From Marivivens sp. (lineage in GTDB: Bacteria; Pseudomonadota; Alphaproteobacteria; Rhodobacterales; Rhodobacteraceae): a stretch of 11,503 nucleotides of DNA. The stretch spans positions 1 to 11,503 of the forward strand of contig JAHEBR010000051.1 of the NCBI GenBank assembly GCA_024642185.1. The letters are read 5' to 3'. The notes below the pieces were generated by a model, which was not told where the DNA came from, ran no database searches, and saw nothing but the letters and a program-made list of their open reading frames with translations. The stretch's first letter is position 1, and each line of letters starts with the position of its first letter. Of this stretch, positions 1 to 5,763 are shown piece after piece. A program made the translations under genes and the position numbers.

Positions 1-363
1 TTGACCATACATACATATACCGATCCATATTGGTCGACAGGGCAGTCTTTGGGCAATATTCGACTTGTGATCGGGGCCTACGACGAGGGCTCTGGAGCCA
101 CTGTCGCTTGGGGGGGGCCGGCGATAGATTTGGTCTACTCCGCTGGCCAGTTGGTGTATGACGGCGTCTTCGCCCACTTCTTGAACATCGAAGACAACGG
201 GATCGATTTTGTCTTGAGCTGGACAGGTTTGAAAGGAGGCGAAGCGGTTTCCGTAATCCTTACAGCCGTTCCGCTGCCGGCAGGTGGCTTGCTACTTCTC
301 ACTGCGCTTGGTGGCCTTGGGTTTGCTCGCCGCCGCCGCTCGGCAGAACCGGCGATTGCCTGA
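1..363 (+). CDS. VPLPA-CTERM sorting domain protein, 3' end (5' cut by window)
   Basis: The frame is open from the first base and ends at TGA 361-363, giving 120 visible residues. The upstream part of the gene is almost certainly missing, since the apparent TTG start is simply the window edge. The C-terminus has the three-part exosortase sorting signal: VPLPAGG at residues 90-96, a short hydrophobic helix (about 95-108, rich in Leu and Gly), and an Arg cluster at 110-113 followed by a short tail. The visible part before it (NIEDNGIDFVLSW) looks like a secreted beta-rich domain, but I do not recognise a specific family. In known exosortase systems such proteins are exported, held by the C-terminal helix, then processed at the motif by the exosortase; the matching XrtD-like enzyme is encoded at 10336. 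A run of eight G lies at 110-117. The sorting tail is clear; the protein's own function is unknown. Confidence 0.85.
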   Translation: MTIHTYTDPYWSTGQSLGNIRLVIGAYDEGSGATVAWGGPAIDLVYSAGQLVYDGVFAHFLNIEDNGIDFVLSWTGLKGGEAVSVILTAVPLPAGGLLLLTALGGLGFARRRRSAEPAIA

Positions 364-387
364 TCTTATAGCATAGCAAGAGTTTGG

Positions 388-409
388 AAGGGGCCCTCGG
401 GCCCCTTTT
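388..409 (+). terminator. Rho-independent terminator after the VPLPA-CTERM gene
   Basis: A perfect stem GGGGCCC (390-396) / GGGCCCC (399-405) is extended by two A-T pairs (388-389 with 406-407) and followed by TTTT at 406-409, 25 bases after the stop codon. The minus-strand glycosyltransferase gene stops at 410, right beside it. Read from that side the stem is followed only by TTCC, so it is a good terminator for the plus strand and a weaker one for the convergent operon. Confidence 0.85.
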
Positions 410-1309
410 CTATTTCTCAATGGACGTACCGACAACTTGCCTCAACATCCAAACCATCCGGCACAGTCGCAATCGCACGAGTACTGCTGCGCCTCGGTAT
501 CGTTCGCCAAAGGAGGCAAGTTCCCTGCTTAGAAGCAGTTTGGGCAGATGTGCAATTATGCTAACGGGCATCAGCAGTGCCTTGACCGCCCAGCGAGCCT
601 TTGCTGACGAAGACCCGCCCCCCAGAGCATAGCCTTCTCGCGTCATACGCCGCCATTTTTCTCGAAGGGCCGGCCAATTCTGCCTTGATGGGTGACCGAC
701 CCTGAGATCGTCGGCATAAACGAGGCTGAACCCTTTGCCTACGGCGCGTTGAGTCCACTCGGTATCTTCGGACACCCCATTCTTGAAAGGGCCGACAGCC
801 TCGAAGGTCGTACGCGTCGTCACAAGATTGCCAGCACCCGAGAACCCCTGCTTCTCGATGTACTTCTTGAAATTAAACGCGAAAACGGCCTCGAAGGCCT
901 CGGCACCGCTTCGCGGCGGCGGTGTTTCGTCGAATACCGACACCCTTCCACCAACTAGGTCACCTCGTAATATCACCTCTCGAACCTTAGAAAGCCAATC
1001 AGGTTCAGGAACGCAGTCCGCGTCGATAAACGCAAGGATCTCGCCTTGGCTATGTTTGACGCCAAGGTTTCGTGCTGGAGCTGCCCCCTTTTCTGCCTCC
1101 ATCAGGAACGTCATCGAAGGAAACTCGGCGATCACGTCATCAATGGGTGTCGGAGACGCATTGTCGACCACGATGATCTCGACATCCGTCGTGTCATTCC
1201 GGAGAAGCTCGCCCAGACAGAGCCTTAGTCGCACGGGATCATTGTAATGAGGAATGATGACCGAGATATCGGGGCTAGTAGTAGCCGTACTCATACCCAT
1301 AGGCCCCAT
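410..1309 (-). CDS. Family 2 glycosyltransferase (GT-A fold)
   Basis: The predicted 299-residue cytosolic enzyme would add a sugar from a nucleotide-sugar donor to the growing lipid-linked repeat unit. It opens with the GT2 core DISVIIPHYND (about 14-24), then IIVVDNAS (45-52) and the metal-binding DxD motif as IDADC (D96, D98). An ED pair at 181-182 sits where the catalytic base of inverting GT2 enzymes is expected. The C-terminal 60 residues are hydrophobic and basic (about 242-293) and may lie on the inner membrane. The start is uncertain: ATG codons at 1309, 1300 and 1294 are all in frame, and all lie inside the 3' end of the kinase gene, so translation is probably coupled. The start at 1294 gives MSTATTSPDIS, which fits the usual short lead into the GT2 core. 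Last gene of the minus-strand operon. Donor and acceptor cannot be told. Confidence 0.9.
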   Translation of the reverse strand: MGPMGMSTATTSPDISVIIPHYNDPVRLRLCLGELLRNDTTDVEIIVVDNASPTPIDDVIAEFPSMTFLMEAEKGAAPARNLGVKHSQGEILAFIDADCVPEPDWLSKVREVILRGDLVGGRVSVFDETPPPRSGAEAFEAVFAFNFKKYIEKQGFSGAGNLVTTRTTFEAVGPFKNGVSEDTEWTQRAVGKGFSLVYADDLRVGHPSRQNWPALREKWRRMTREGYALGGGSSSAKARWAVKALLMPVSIIAHLPKLLLSRELASFGERYRGAAVLVRLRLCRMVWMLRQVVGTSIEK

Positions 1310-2108
1310 CGAAGTAGCGGCATTTATTGAGGACGATCCCCATCACATTGGTGATCTCGGCAACCTGCCGTTCGGCCACGTCGATCTTGTCTAGGCTGGT
1401 TTTCTCGGCCCCGGCGACGATCAGGGCACAGTCGACATACTTGAGAAAGCCAAAATTATCGTCTGTCGCCATCATCGGCGGCAGATCAAAGATCATGATA
1501 TCCGGGGCAAACTCCTCTTCGATCGCGTCCAGAACCTCGGCGGTCTTCTTGCTTTGAAGGATTTCTGAAGAATGACGCACGGGCCCGTTATTCAGTCCGA
1601 AAGCAACACCTTCCCCATAGCGCAGCGCATGATCACGAAACTGCACCCGACCCTCAAGGATGTCGGCCATGTTGTGGCCCGGGGTCTGGCCAAGAGCTTT
1701 GGTCAGCCCGATGCGCCGCAAATCGAAATCGAAAACCAACGTTTTGATGTCGGGCTGACGAGCCAGGCAAAAAGCAAGGTTGCCTGTTGTCACCGATTTT
1801 CCGGTGTTGCTGTCGGGCGAGGTTATGGCGACCCGCTTCCACCCGTTGGTGGCAGCTTGGTGCAAAACCTTGGTTCGAAGCATATCGAAAGGCGCAGCTT
1901 CTGGCCCCCCTTCGACCGACACGATTCGGCTTTTCTGGAGTTTGGGGCGCGTGATCTTGATCGGAGCGAGCGCTTGCCACGCTTGGGTCGAGGCGGAGGC
2001 CTTGGTCGTTTTGGCGCGGGTCTTGGTTGCCGTGGTCTTTGCCACTGTCCCAGCCCCTTTCTCGCGCTGGGCGCGGGCCTTTTCGATTGCTTGCTGGAGC
2101 CGTTCCAT
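1275..2108 (-). CDS. BY-family tyrosine autokinase of the exosortase/EPS locus
   Basis: A 277-residue cytoplasmic kinase that would work with the Wzz protein encoded just upstream to control polymer length and export. The N-terminus MERLQQAIEKARAQRE matches the 'IE-AL-KA' opening of the PEP-CTERM-locus tyrosine kinases. The P-loop is SPDSNTGKS (97-105, K104), a divergent Walker A. Walker A' is VFDFDLRR (D127, D129) and Walker B is IMIFDLPP (D208). The tail has tyrosines at 265, 270, 272, 274, 276 and 277, the cluster that is autophosphorylated in this family. Residues 17-40 form an unusual Lys/Thr/Ala-rich linker. The kinase is a separate protein, not fused to its membrane partner, as in the Gram-positive type arrangement and in exosortase loci. 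A GGAGAG ribosome site at 2115-2120, six bases from ATG 2108, supports the start. The Wzz stop is 36 bases upstream. Confidence 0.92.
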   Translation of the reverse strand: MERLQQAIEKARAQREKGAGTVAKTTATKTRAKTTKASASTQAWQALAPIKITRPKLQKSRIVSVEGGPEAAPFDMLRTKVLHQAATNGWKRVAITSPDSNTGKSVTTGNLAFCLARQPDIKTLVFDFDLRRIGLTKALGQTPGHNMADILEGRVQFRDHALRYGEGVAFGLNNGPVRHSSEILQSKKTAEVLDAIEEEFAPDIMIFDLPPMMATDDNFGFLKYVDCALIVAGAEKTSLDKIDVAERQVAEITNVMGIVLNKCRYFDGAYGYEYGYY

Positions 2109-2144
2109 ATCGTGCTCTCCGTTCCTGTCTCTGCCTCGGGCGCT

Positions 2145-3701
2145 TTAGAAGCGAACGCCGATTTTGTTCATTGCCTTCTCGGCCAAAAGGTCGAGGGGAA
2201 GGTAAAAGGTGTGAACCGCCCATACAGCCGCCGGCACCCCGACGATGATCAATAGGGCGATCGTGATGCGTCGAGCGCGGCTCACAAATACCTGCCGCGG
2301 CGTCTGAACAAGCGGGATCGTGGCAATCGGCATAATGTTGAACCGCCGAACGAGATCCTCGGGCCGCCGAGCCGAACTCTTCATGAGCTCAAGAAGCAAG
2401 ACCAGGCCAAGACCGGTGGCGATACTAAACGCAACGCCCCCGCCCGCGATCAGAAGCCGGTTCGGCTTGGTCGGTTCGGTTGGGACGGCAGGAGGTTCGA
2501 TGACCGATATTTCCTGACCGCGGGAGCGGGTCTCAATAAGCTCACCCGTCCGAGCGGCCGCCAACCTGTCCTGTGCTTGTTTGTATTGCTGCTGGAGATT
2601 GGAGTACTGACGCTCGAGATCGTCCAGACGAATTGAGACCTCAGGCGTCTTTTCAATACTTGCGTTCAAAAGCTCGAGCTGCGTTTGCGCGGTTTTCTTC
2701 TGCTCTTGAAGGACAAAGATCTTGCTATCAATCTCAGACATTTGAATCTGGAGAGCAACAGGTAGCTGAGGCTCCGCGGACTCGGCGTCTGTCGGCGCGA
2801 CGTCGGTTGTCAAAGAGGTGGCGGCAATTGCCTGCTCCAGCTGTTCGACCTGAACCCTAAGCAGCCGAACCTTGACGGAATTCTCAGAAAAGACAGAGAG
2901 CGCCTGCCTAAGTTCCGACTGAAGCTGGGCAAGCTGCTGCTCCTCCGGCGAGAGCTGAATTTGCTGCGTCGTTCCGGAGGCACCAGTCGCCTCATAAATC
3001 GCCAAAAGCCGCTCTTTCTGGTCTTTCAAGGCCGTCAAGTCGCGGTCAAAGGCGTTGATGTTTGCCTGAAGCTGCGATTGCTGGTTCATCCGAAACTCAA
3101 GAGTTTCGGGAAGGGAGCCGGTATTGGCGTTCTTGTAGGCAAGAATCCCTGCATTCAGCGTATCGATCTCGAGGCCCAGTTCCCTCGCCTGCTGCTCAAA
3201 AAAGTCGAGCGTTTCGCCAGCACGCCCTTGTCGGAACTCGGCGTCACTCTGTTGGATCAGAGTGAGATACTCACCCAAGACAGCTGCGGCGACACGGGCA
3301 TCGGGGGCTTCGAATGTCACCCACATCAAAGTGGCCGCATCTCTGCTGGTGGTTGTTCTGACGCTCGTTCGAGCGAGCATCGCTTCGACAATCGCATCTG
3401 GGTTCATCTTGTCGAGATCAGGCAAGACATTCAGCCGACGTGCAATGTCGAGCATATTGGCGCGGGTCAGAAGGCGCTGTTTGACGATTTCGAGCTGCTC
3501 AAGAGCCGGAATACGAACCGTAGACGGGGCGAGATCGTCTGGAATCTGCGGCGACTCTACCACCAGCTGCATTTCGCTCACATAGGCTGGCGGCAGCGAA
3601 ACCGCGACGATTACGGATGCTGCAGAAATCACCATCACGACCGGCAAGAAAATGTTCAGGCGGCGCAGGAAGATAATCAGATAGAATTTCAAGTCGTTCA
3701 T
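2145..3701 (-). CDS. Wzz/GNVR-type polysaccharide chain-length determinant (co-polymerase)
   Basis: A 518-residue inner-membrane protein expected to form an oligomeric periplasmic cage that sets polymer length and links synthesis to export. The first membrane segment is at about 17-36, then a Wzz head, then long heptad-like stretches rich in Gln, Glu and Leu (about 160-235, 255-295, 320-385). A GNVR-like section (353-384, LDDLERQYSNLQQQYKQA) precedes the Pro-rich PPAVPTEPTKP (403-413) and the second membrane segment (about 415-438). The C-terminus carries a cytoplasmic loop with an IMPIATIPLV stretch and a third hydrophobic segment (about 479-500). In this it resembles the chain-length proteins of exosortase loci rather than short two-helix Wzz. 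The start ATG overlaps the stop of the ATPase gene as ATGA (3698-3701), so the two are translationally coupled. The third helix would place the last ~18 residues on the periplasmic side if real. Confidence 0.92.
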   Translation of the reverse strand: MNDLKFYLIIFLRRLNIFLPVVMVISAASVIVAVSLPPAYVSEMQLVVESPQIPDDLAPSTVRIPALEQLEIVKQRLLTRANMLDIARRLNVLPDLDKMNPDAIVEAMLARTSVRTTTSRDAATLMWVTFEAPDARVAAAVLGEYLTLIQQSDAEFRQGRAGETLDFFEQQARELGLEIDTLNAGILAYKNANTGSLPETLEFRMNQQSQLQANINAFDRDLTALKDQKERLLAIYEATGASGTTQQIQLSPEEQQLAQLQSELRQALSVFSENSVKVRLLRVQVEQLEQAIAATSLTTDVAPTDAESAEPQLPVALQIQMSEIDSKIFVLQEQKKTAQTQLELLNASIEKTPEVSIRLDDLERQYSNLQQQYKQAQDRLAAARTGELIETRSRGQEISVIEPPAVPTEPTKPNRLLIAGGGVAFSIATGLGLVLLLELMKSSARRPEDLVRRFNIMPIATIPLVQTPRQVFVSRARRITIALLIIVGVPAAVWAVHTFYLPLDLLAEKAMNKIGVRF

Positions 3702-4579
3702 TCCGCGGCCGAGCCTCTCACAAATTGGGTATCAAGAACCAAGGGGGACGCTTCGACAGAGAACGAGACCCCATCCTTCAAAACGTTCCTGATTGTCGAA
3801 ACACTGACAGTCTTGTTTTCCCCGGCCCAGGCATAGAGCAGCGCAAACTCACATAGCTGATTCACAAGCCTGGGAACCCCGCCGCTGGCCTGATGGATAA
3901 GTTCGGCGGCCGGGCGCGAGATCTCTTTGCCGGTTCCGCCAGCCACCTGAAGCCGATGGCAGATGTATTCGGTGACGGCTTTTTTCTCGAGCGGTTGCAG
4001 ATGAAAGCTTGCCGTTACGCGCTGCGCCAGCTGCTTCATCCGTGGGCTTTTGACCATGTCGCGCAACTCGGGCTGGCCAACCAGAACAAGCTGAACAAGC
4101 TCGTCTTTTCCTGAATTTATGTTGGTCAGCATCCGCAGCTCTTCGAGCCCCTCGATCGAAAGGTTCTGCGCTTCGTCAAAGATAAGAACGACCCGACGAC
4201 CGGCAGCGTATTCGGCAACCAGCGTCTCTTGAAGAAGTTGAAACATACGCACGTAGCTCGACCCAGGCTCAACCGGGATCGACAGGGCGTTGAGAATCCA
4301 CTGGATGAGCTCGCCGCGCCCGCCTTGTGCGTTGGAGATAAGGCCGATGGTAATGTTAGGCTCGATGTCCTTAAGGAAAGCCCGCAAGATTGTCGTCTTG
4401 CCAGAGCCGATCTCGCCCGTGATCAGCGTAATCGGCGTCCGGGCCATAAGCCCATATTCAAGGACGGCAAAGGCACGCTGATGCTGCTTCGACCAGAACA
4501 GGAACGAAGGGTCTGGCGTTAGGGTAAACGGCCTTTCCGTCAAGCCGAAATACTCGGTGTAAAGCTCTTCGCCCGGCAT
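3698..4579 (-). CDS. ExeA/GspA-like AAA ATPase of the exosortase/EPS locus
   Basis: The 293-residue protein has the typical ExeA-like opening YFGLTERPFTLTPDPSFLFWS (10-30). It has a Walker A GEIGSGKT (55-62, K61), a Walker B VLIFDEAQ (131-138, D135 and E136), and a sensor-like LVLVGQPEL (164-172). A winged-helix-like end with the GGVPRLVNQLC motif (about 233-243) follows. Members of this family sit in most exosortase-associated EPS loci next to the chain-length and kinase genes. They are thought to power or gate assembly of the export machine, but the precise role is not established. There is no membrane segment and no peptidoglycan-binding domain, unlike full ExeA. It is the first gene of the minus-strand operon, after the divergent control region. 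The ribosome site ahead of ATG 4579 is weak (AGCTGGA). An alternative is a transposition-type TniB/IstB-like ATPase, which the context argues against. Confidence 0.9.
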   Translation of the reverse strand: MPGEELYTEYFGLTERPFTLTPDPSFLFWSKQHQRAFAVLEYGLMARTPITLITGEIGSGKTTILRAFLKDIEPNITIGLISNAQGGRGELIQWILNALSIPVEPGSSYVRMFQLLQETLVAEYAAGRRVVLIFDEAQNLSIEGLEELRMLTNINSGKDELVQLVLVGQPELRDMVKSPRMKQLAQRVTASFHLQPLEKKAVTEYICHRLQVAGGTGKEISRPAAELIHQASGGVPRLVNQLCEFALLYAWAGENKTVSVSTIRNVLKDGVSFSVEASPLVLDTQFVRGSAAE

Positions 4580-4639
4580 TGGGTATCCAGCTTGCTACGC
4601 ATCTATAAGGGCCGTCGACCCAAAACACTTTACTACAAT

Positions 4640-4659
4640 CTTGCTCTCGAAAGAGCGAG
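4640..4659 (-). promoter_or_regulatory. Stem-loop in probable leader of the ATPase operon
   Basis: CTTGCTCT and AGAGCGAG pair across a CGAA loop (eight pairs, one of them G-U). Transcribed on the minus strand the loop is UUCG, a stable tetraloop sequence, though closed here by U-A rather than C-G. It lies about 60 bases before the ATPase start codon and has no U-run after it, so it is not a terminator. It could stabilise the leader or be a chance fold. Confidence 0.4.
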
Positions 4660-4686
4660 GTATCCATGCCCCATATGAGCAATTAA

Positions 4687-4698
4687 TGGAACCTTCCA
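4687..4698. promoter_or_regulatory. Short inverted repeat TGGAA-CC-TTCCA
   Basis: Perfect five-base arms (4687-4691 and 4694-4698) flank a CC centre, about 110 bases upstream of the ATPase start. The same half-site recurs at 4730, 4769, 4787 and 4809, so this is a candidate operator of a regulator that reads TGGAA. The binding protein is unknown. Confidence 0.4.
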
Positions 4699-4751
4699 CG
4701 ACCTTAGTGGCGATTCGTGGGCGCCAGCGTGGAAAAAAAGGGCGGAACTCG

Positions 4752-4799
4752 CGGGATTGCAGCCGATTTGGAAACCAAACCCCTGTTTCCACAATCCCG
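4752..4799. promoter_or_regulatory. Nested inverted repeat, candidate operator or stem-loop
   Basis: Outer arms CGGGATTG (4752-4759) and CAATCCCG (4792-4799) enclose inner arms TGGAAAC (4769-4775) and GTTTCCA (4785-4791), with a nine-base centre. All 15 arm pairs are perfect. The left side has a nine-base bulge (4760-4768) between the two arms while the right arms are contiguous. The inner half-sites are 16 bases apart centre to centre, compatible with a dimeric DNA-binding protein. A further GTTTCCA copy at 4807-4813 lies 22 bases from the right arm, about two helical turns. No U-run follows on either strand, so terminator function is unlikely. Confidence 0.5.
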
Positions 4800-5029
4800 T
4801 CACACTGTTTCCATTTTAGAATAACCGTTTGATTCTATGAGGTTAACAGATTATGGCCACAACAAGGCGCGAATTCGTCAAAAAATGGATCATTCAGCCT
4901 TTGCCCCAAGTGAGCGCAAAGAAGTAGTCTATGTGGTGACGGGATAATTTTGCGAAGCCCTTATTTTGTAGGTGAGATTTCGCGGTTCTTGGTTCGGTTG
5001 GTTAAGTTTCTTTTGGGATATCACGGCAG

Positions 5030-5710
5030 ATGACAGCGCATTACAAAGATCTTCATGTTGCCGAACCTGTGAATGTGGCGATTCTTGGGCAGTTGCGTCG
5101 GCATGGTGCCTATAGCCGTGTATTCAAGAGACTTCTGGATATCTGCTTTGTTATCGTTGTTGCGCCGATCGCGGCGCCGCTGATTTTGCTGGCGGCCATT
5201 TTGGTTGCAACCGACGGGCACTCGCCCTTCTTCCTGCAAAAGCGTGTGGGCAAGGCGGGAATAGTCTTCGGGATGGTCAAGCTGAGGACGATGGTTCCCG
5301 GCGCTGACGCGGTTCTGGATGACTATTTGGGCAAGAATCCAGAGGCCCATGCTGAGTGGAATCACTCGCAGAAGCTTCGTAAAGACCCTCGTATCACCAA
5401 AGTTGGCCGGTTCCTGCGAAAGTCGTCGCTCGACGAGCTGCCGCAGCTTTGGAACGTTATGACCGGAACAATGTCTGTCGTTGGACCGCGCCCGATCACC
5501 GAAGCGCAGCGGGGTCTCTATCCCGGCCGTGCCTACTATTCTCTTCAGCCGGGCATCACCGGCCTGTGGCAGGTTTCAAAGCGGAACGACTGTGGTTTCA
5601 AGGATCGCAGCCTGATCGACGATCAGTACGCAGCATCTCTTTCGCTACGCGAAGATCTCGGGATTCTTGTCCGCACCATTGGCGTTGTGATACGCTGCAC
5701 AGGGCTTTGA
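5030..5710 (+). CDS. Undecaprenyl-phosphate sugar-1-phosphate transferase (small monotopic PGT)
   Basis: The 226-residue protein would catalyse the first committed step, moving a sugar-1-phosphate from a nucleotide sugar onto undecaprenyl phosphate at the inner face of the membrane. It begins with about 30 non-conserved residues. The re-entrant membrane helix follows, KRLLDICFVIVVAPIAAPL (33-51) with the helix-breaking Pro46. The catalytic core is next: LQKRVGKAGIVFGMVKLRTM (69-88), the Asp-Glu dyad in SSLDELPQLWNVMTG (D135, E136), SVVGPRP (149-155) and SLQPGITGLWQVS (171-183). It has only the PglC/WbaP-type catalytic core and lacks the four-helix N-terminal domain of larger WbaP-like enzymes. 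ATG 5030 is the first in-frame start that includes the whole core, with a poor ribosome site (GGGATA, 14 bases away). It opens the plus-strand operon. The sugar cannot be inferred. Confidence 0.93.
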   Translation: MTAHYKDLHVAEPVNVAILGQLRRHGAYSRVFKRLLDICFVIVVAPIAAPLILLAAILVATDGHSPFFLQKRVGKAGIVFGMVKLRTMVPGADAVLDDYLGKNPEAHAEWNHSQKLRKDPRITKVGRFLRKSSLDELPQLWNVMTGTMSVVGPRPITEAQRGLYPGRAYYSLQPGITGLWQVSKRNDCGFKDRSLIDDQYAASLSLREDLGILVRTIGVVIRCTGL

Positions 5711-5716
5711 TCCTCC

Positions 5717-5738
5717 GGCGGCTTTCTTAAAGGCCGCC
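5717..5738 (+). other. Intercistronic stem-loop without U-tract
   Basis: GGCGGCTTT (5717-5725) pairs with AAGGCCGCC (5730-5738) across a CTTA loop: nine pairs, one a G-U. It starts seven bases after the sugar transferase stop. The bases after it (CAATACAAG) contain no T-run, so it is more likely an RNA-stability or processing element, or a partial attenuator between the two genes, than a full terminator. Confidence 0.55.
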
Positions 5739-5753
5739 CAATACAAGAAATTT

Positions 5754-5757
5754 GAGG
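5754..5757 (+). promoter_or_regulatory. Ribosome binding site choosing the prsT start
   Basis: GAGG lies six bases before ATG 5764. It favours that codon over the in-frame TTG at 5752, whose upstream bases (CAAGAAAT) have no such motif and which would put GAGG inside the coding sequence. Confidence 0.6.
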
Positions 5758-5763
5758 CGCTTC

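Larger units (their letters stand above)
4580..5029. other. Divergent intergenic control region
   Basis: About 450 bases separate the minus-strand ATPase gene from the plus-strand sugar transferase gene. No reading frame here looks like a real protein. It is visibly AT-richer than the flanking genes. It holds a short stem-loop (4640-4659), two inverted repeats of TGGAA/TTCCA type plus extra half-sites (4687-4813), and four GGTT units at 4984-5003 close to the plus-strand start. I could not identify a convincing sigma-70 promoter pair on either strand by eye, though both operons must start here or read in from outside. Confidence 0.8.

Noticed and set aside
1572..2255. Plus-strand open frame opposite the kinase gene
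   Set aside because: Antisense shadow of the kinase, which has Walker motifs and a ribosome site; the product is unrecognisable.
2961..3836. Plus-strand open frame of 291 codons opposite the Wzz gene
   Set aside because: Antisense shadow of a clear Wzz protein; it extends across the Wzz/ATPase junction with no ribosome site or recognisable domain.
4579..4623. TTGGGT/ACCCAA pairing that could hide the ATPase start codon
   Set aside because: Only six pairs across a loop of more than 30 bases; too weak to claim as a regulatory fold.
4641..4832. Small open frame in the divergent intergenic region
   Set aside because: No ribosome site, no recognisable domain, and it runs straight through the inverted repeats.
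4854..4868. Possible sigma-54 promoter (GG-N10-GC, TGGCC...GGC) upstream of the sugar transferase
   Set aside because: Only the GG/GC pair and TGGC fit; the TTGC element is absent. Another equally poor GG-N10-GC match lies at about 4708-4722, showing such matches are easy to find in this sequence.
4984..5003. Four GGTT units just ahead of the sugar transferase gene
   Set aside because: Very short, irregularly spaced units; more likely low-complexity sequence than a functional repeat.
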